From: Chitinophaga cymbidii | GTDB lineage: Bacteria > Bacteroidota > Bacteroidia > Chitinophagales > Chitinophagaceae | Reading direction: 5' to 3' | DNA: 64,000 bases | Assembly (NCBI RefSeq): GCF_007992715.1 | Contig: NZ_BKAU01000007.1 | Coordinates: 62,001-126,000 of the forward strand | Shown here: one piece after another, positions 62,751 to 64,000 of the stretch | Layout of the letters: each line of letters starts with the position of its first letter | Position numbering within the stretch: the first letter of the stretch is position 1 | Notes under the pieces: generated by a model | The model's input: only the letters and a program-made list of their open reading frames with translations | Told to the model about the DNA's origin: nothing | The model's database searches: none | Made by a program: the position numbers and the translations under genes

Positions 62751-62778
62751 TAACCAGTAAAACGCCTTTAACTGGTTA
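62751..62778. promoter_or_regulatory. Operator-like inverted repeat at the CGNR transcription start
   Basis: TAACCAGT (62751-62758) and ACTGGTTA (62771-62778) are perfect inverted arms 12 bp apart, beginning 2 bp after the -7 box. The position suggests a repressor site, possibly autoregulation by the CGNR protein. Confidence 0.6.
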
Positions 62779-62787
62779 AAATATCAG

Positions 62788-63405
62788 ATGCCGGTAGAAA
62801 AATCCATACAAAACATGCGTCTTGACGGAGGATTGCTTTGTCTCGATTTTGTGAACACGGTGGATAACCGCCGCCGGGAAGATGCGCATCAATATCTTCA
62901 GCATTACCGTCACTTATTGGAGTTCTGCGCTTACACCGGCGCCGTAACCGCTAAAGAGCGGCAGGTGCTGGAAAAAATGGCCCGGGCATTTCCGCGGCAG
63001 GCACAGCAGGAATTTGAAAAGGCTATCGGGTTGCGGGAATTGCTGTATACGGTCTTTTCCGGTATCATTGCCAAAGGCAAGCCCCCGGCCCGGGAATTGC
63101 AGCAGCTCGGCGAGCTTACCGCCCAGGCGTTCGGGCACATTGAATTGCTGCAGGCCCCGCACATACAACTCGGCTTCGCCCGCCCGGCGCTGGAGCAGCC
63201 ATTCCGCCGGATCATACAGGACGCCGTTGCGTTACTGACCGGCAAGGAACTGCCCATGCTGAAAAAATGCCCCGCCTGCCACTGGCTGTTCGTGGACCGG
63301 AGCAAGAACCACTCCCGGCGCTGGTGCAGCATGGCTACCTGCGGAGATGTCGCTAAAGTAAAGGAAGCCTATCACAGAAAGAAAAAGAAGAAACGGACAC
63401 CATGA
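62788..63405 (+). CDS. CGNR zinc-finger (ABATE domain) regulator
   Basis: 205 residues. The N-terminal ABATE domain starts at GGLLCLDFVNTVDNRR. The C-terminal zinc finger is CPACHWLFVDRSKNHSRRWC followed by a CG (here CGDV instead of CGNR). These proteins are thought to be stress- or ligand-responsive transcription regulators. Translation is coupled to the next gene by ATGA, suggesting it controls the EamA exporter. Confidence 0.88.
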   Translation: MPVEKSIQNMRLDGGLLCLDFVNTVDNRRREDAHQYLQHYRHLLEFCAYTGAVTAKERQVLEKMARAFPRQAQQEFEKAIGLRELLYTVFSGIIAKGKPPARELQQLGELTAQAFGHIELLQAPHIQLGFARPALEQPFRRIIQDAVALLTGKELPMLKKCPACHWLFVDRSKNHSRRWCSMATCGDVAKVKEAYHRKKKKKRTP

Positions 63406-64000
63406 ACATCCCGCATAAAACAAAACTCGTCACCGCCCTCGGGCTGGTGTATATCCTTTGGGGCTCTACCTACCTGGGCATGAAGATCGCCACGGAAATA
63501 CTGCCGCCGTTCCTGCTCTCCGCCATCCGGTTCGTTATCGCCGGCAGCATTATGTTCGGCATCGGGCTGCGGGTGGAAAAGGAAATGCCCACCGGCAGGC
63601 AGTGGCTCAATGCGGCTTTCATTGGGGTGATGCTGATAGGGATCGGCAATTCAAGTGTAGCCCTCGCCGTTAGATATATGCCCTCGGGGCTCGTTGCCCT
63701 TTTTATTGCCGCTTTGCCGGCCTGGTTCATTGCGCTGGACTGGGCATTCTTCAGCAAGGAAAGGCCAAAGGCCCTCACATTGTGGGGACTTTTCCTCGGT
63801 TTCGCTGGTCTTTGTTTCATATTCAATCCGCTGGACACCTCGCACCGTGACTACCCGCTCTGGCCCATCCCCATCCTGACGTTCGGCTCCGTTGCCTGGG
63901 CACTCGGCTCCCTGCTGTCTCCCCGGTTGAACACCCCCAAACAGCTTACGTCCTCCGGCATCCAGATGCTCGCAGGCGTGGTTTCGTCCGTGATATTAAG
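63402..64000 (+). CDS. EamA-family transporter (partial, runs off the window)
   Basis: About 199 residues are visible from ATG 63402, which overlaps the CGNR stop as ATGA; the frame is open to the end. Motifs are LVYILWGSTYLGMKIA, FLLSAIRFVIAGSIM and SGLVALFIAALPAWFIALDW, i.e. the first EamA repeat of a ten-helix drug/metabolite transporter, with the second repeat starting. Substrate unknown, probably metabolite export under the linked regulator. Confidence 0.88.
   Translation, partial: MNIPHKTKLVTALGLVYILWGSTYLGMKIATEILPPFLLSAIRFVIAGSIMFGIGLRVEKEMPTGRQWLNAAFIGVMLIGIGNSSVALAVRYMPSGLVALFIAALPAWFIALDWAFFSKERPKALTLWGLFLGFAGLCFIFNPLDTSHRDYPLWPIPILTFGSVAWALGSLLSPRLNTPKQLTSSGIQMLAGVVSSVIL

Overview
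The window is one stretch of a Bacteroidota chromosome, most likely Chitinophagaceae (Chitinophaga-like). The evidence is CTnDOT-type transfer genes, promoters of the TTTG-N19-TAnnTTTG form (best case 62718-62748), and the protein families present. A large integrative and conjugative element (ICE) occupies roughly 4-34 kb, next to a tRNA-Lys gene. Ordinary chromosomal genes follow from 34.2 kb to the end.

Region 1 (1-3920) holds the end of a metal-transporting P-type ATPase, a convergent DtxR-family repressor, and a three-gene exported redox operon (di-heme lipoprotein, Rieske lipoprotein, porin) behind a perfect DtxR-like palindrome. Whether this is ICE cargo or old chromosome cannot be settled here. 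I found no copy of the tRNA-Lys 3' end at the left side, so the left ICE boundary is unresolved.

Region 2 (4046-34150) is the ICE. Nearly all genes read leftward: RadC, ParB-like, DUF3560 and small proteins; a 450-bp intergenic stretch with a giant imperfect hairpin; transfer genes traN-M-L-K-J, three related TraI-like exported proteins, then traG (VirB4), traF and traE; RteC; an operon with a Crp/Fnr regulator and exported proteins; the coupling protein MobC; the relaxase MobB; MobA with three hairpins in front (candidate oriT); an excisionase-like HTH protein; and the tyrosine integrase. Inserted among the tra genes is a rightward, AT-richer gene for a caspase/CHAT-like protein.

The most exciting locus is 29484-32183, just inside the integrase. 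An unusual ECF sigma factor gene overlaps the gene of a short Cas12f-like protein. That protein has lost the RuvC-I aspartate and is truncated before the zinc ribbon and RuvC-III. About 600 bp of non-coding DNA follow in the same orientation. They carry several hairpins, including three related repeats whose stems stay paired only in leftward RNA (G-U wobbles), and they end in a strong intrinsic terminator. A divergent XRE regulator lies on the other side. This looks like an RNA-guided transcription module, nuclease-dead Cas12f plus sigma factor, carried by an ICE.

Region 3 (34181-64000) is chromosomal: tRNA-Lys, an alpha/beta hydrolase without its nucleophile, GNAT, MtfA, AsmA-like, PfpI, SRPBCC and MscS genes; a heme uptake operon in which the ATPase HmuV is fused to the heme-handling protein HmuS; an exonuclease-GIY-YIG protein; a 1738-residue half-kinase/helicase/nuclease/WGR protein; an MsbA-like exporter; a patatin; a four-gene set resembling mycobacterial polyprenyl-phosphoryl-arabinose synthesis next to a GT-C-like membrane protein; a CGNR regulator; and a partial EamA transporter.
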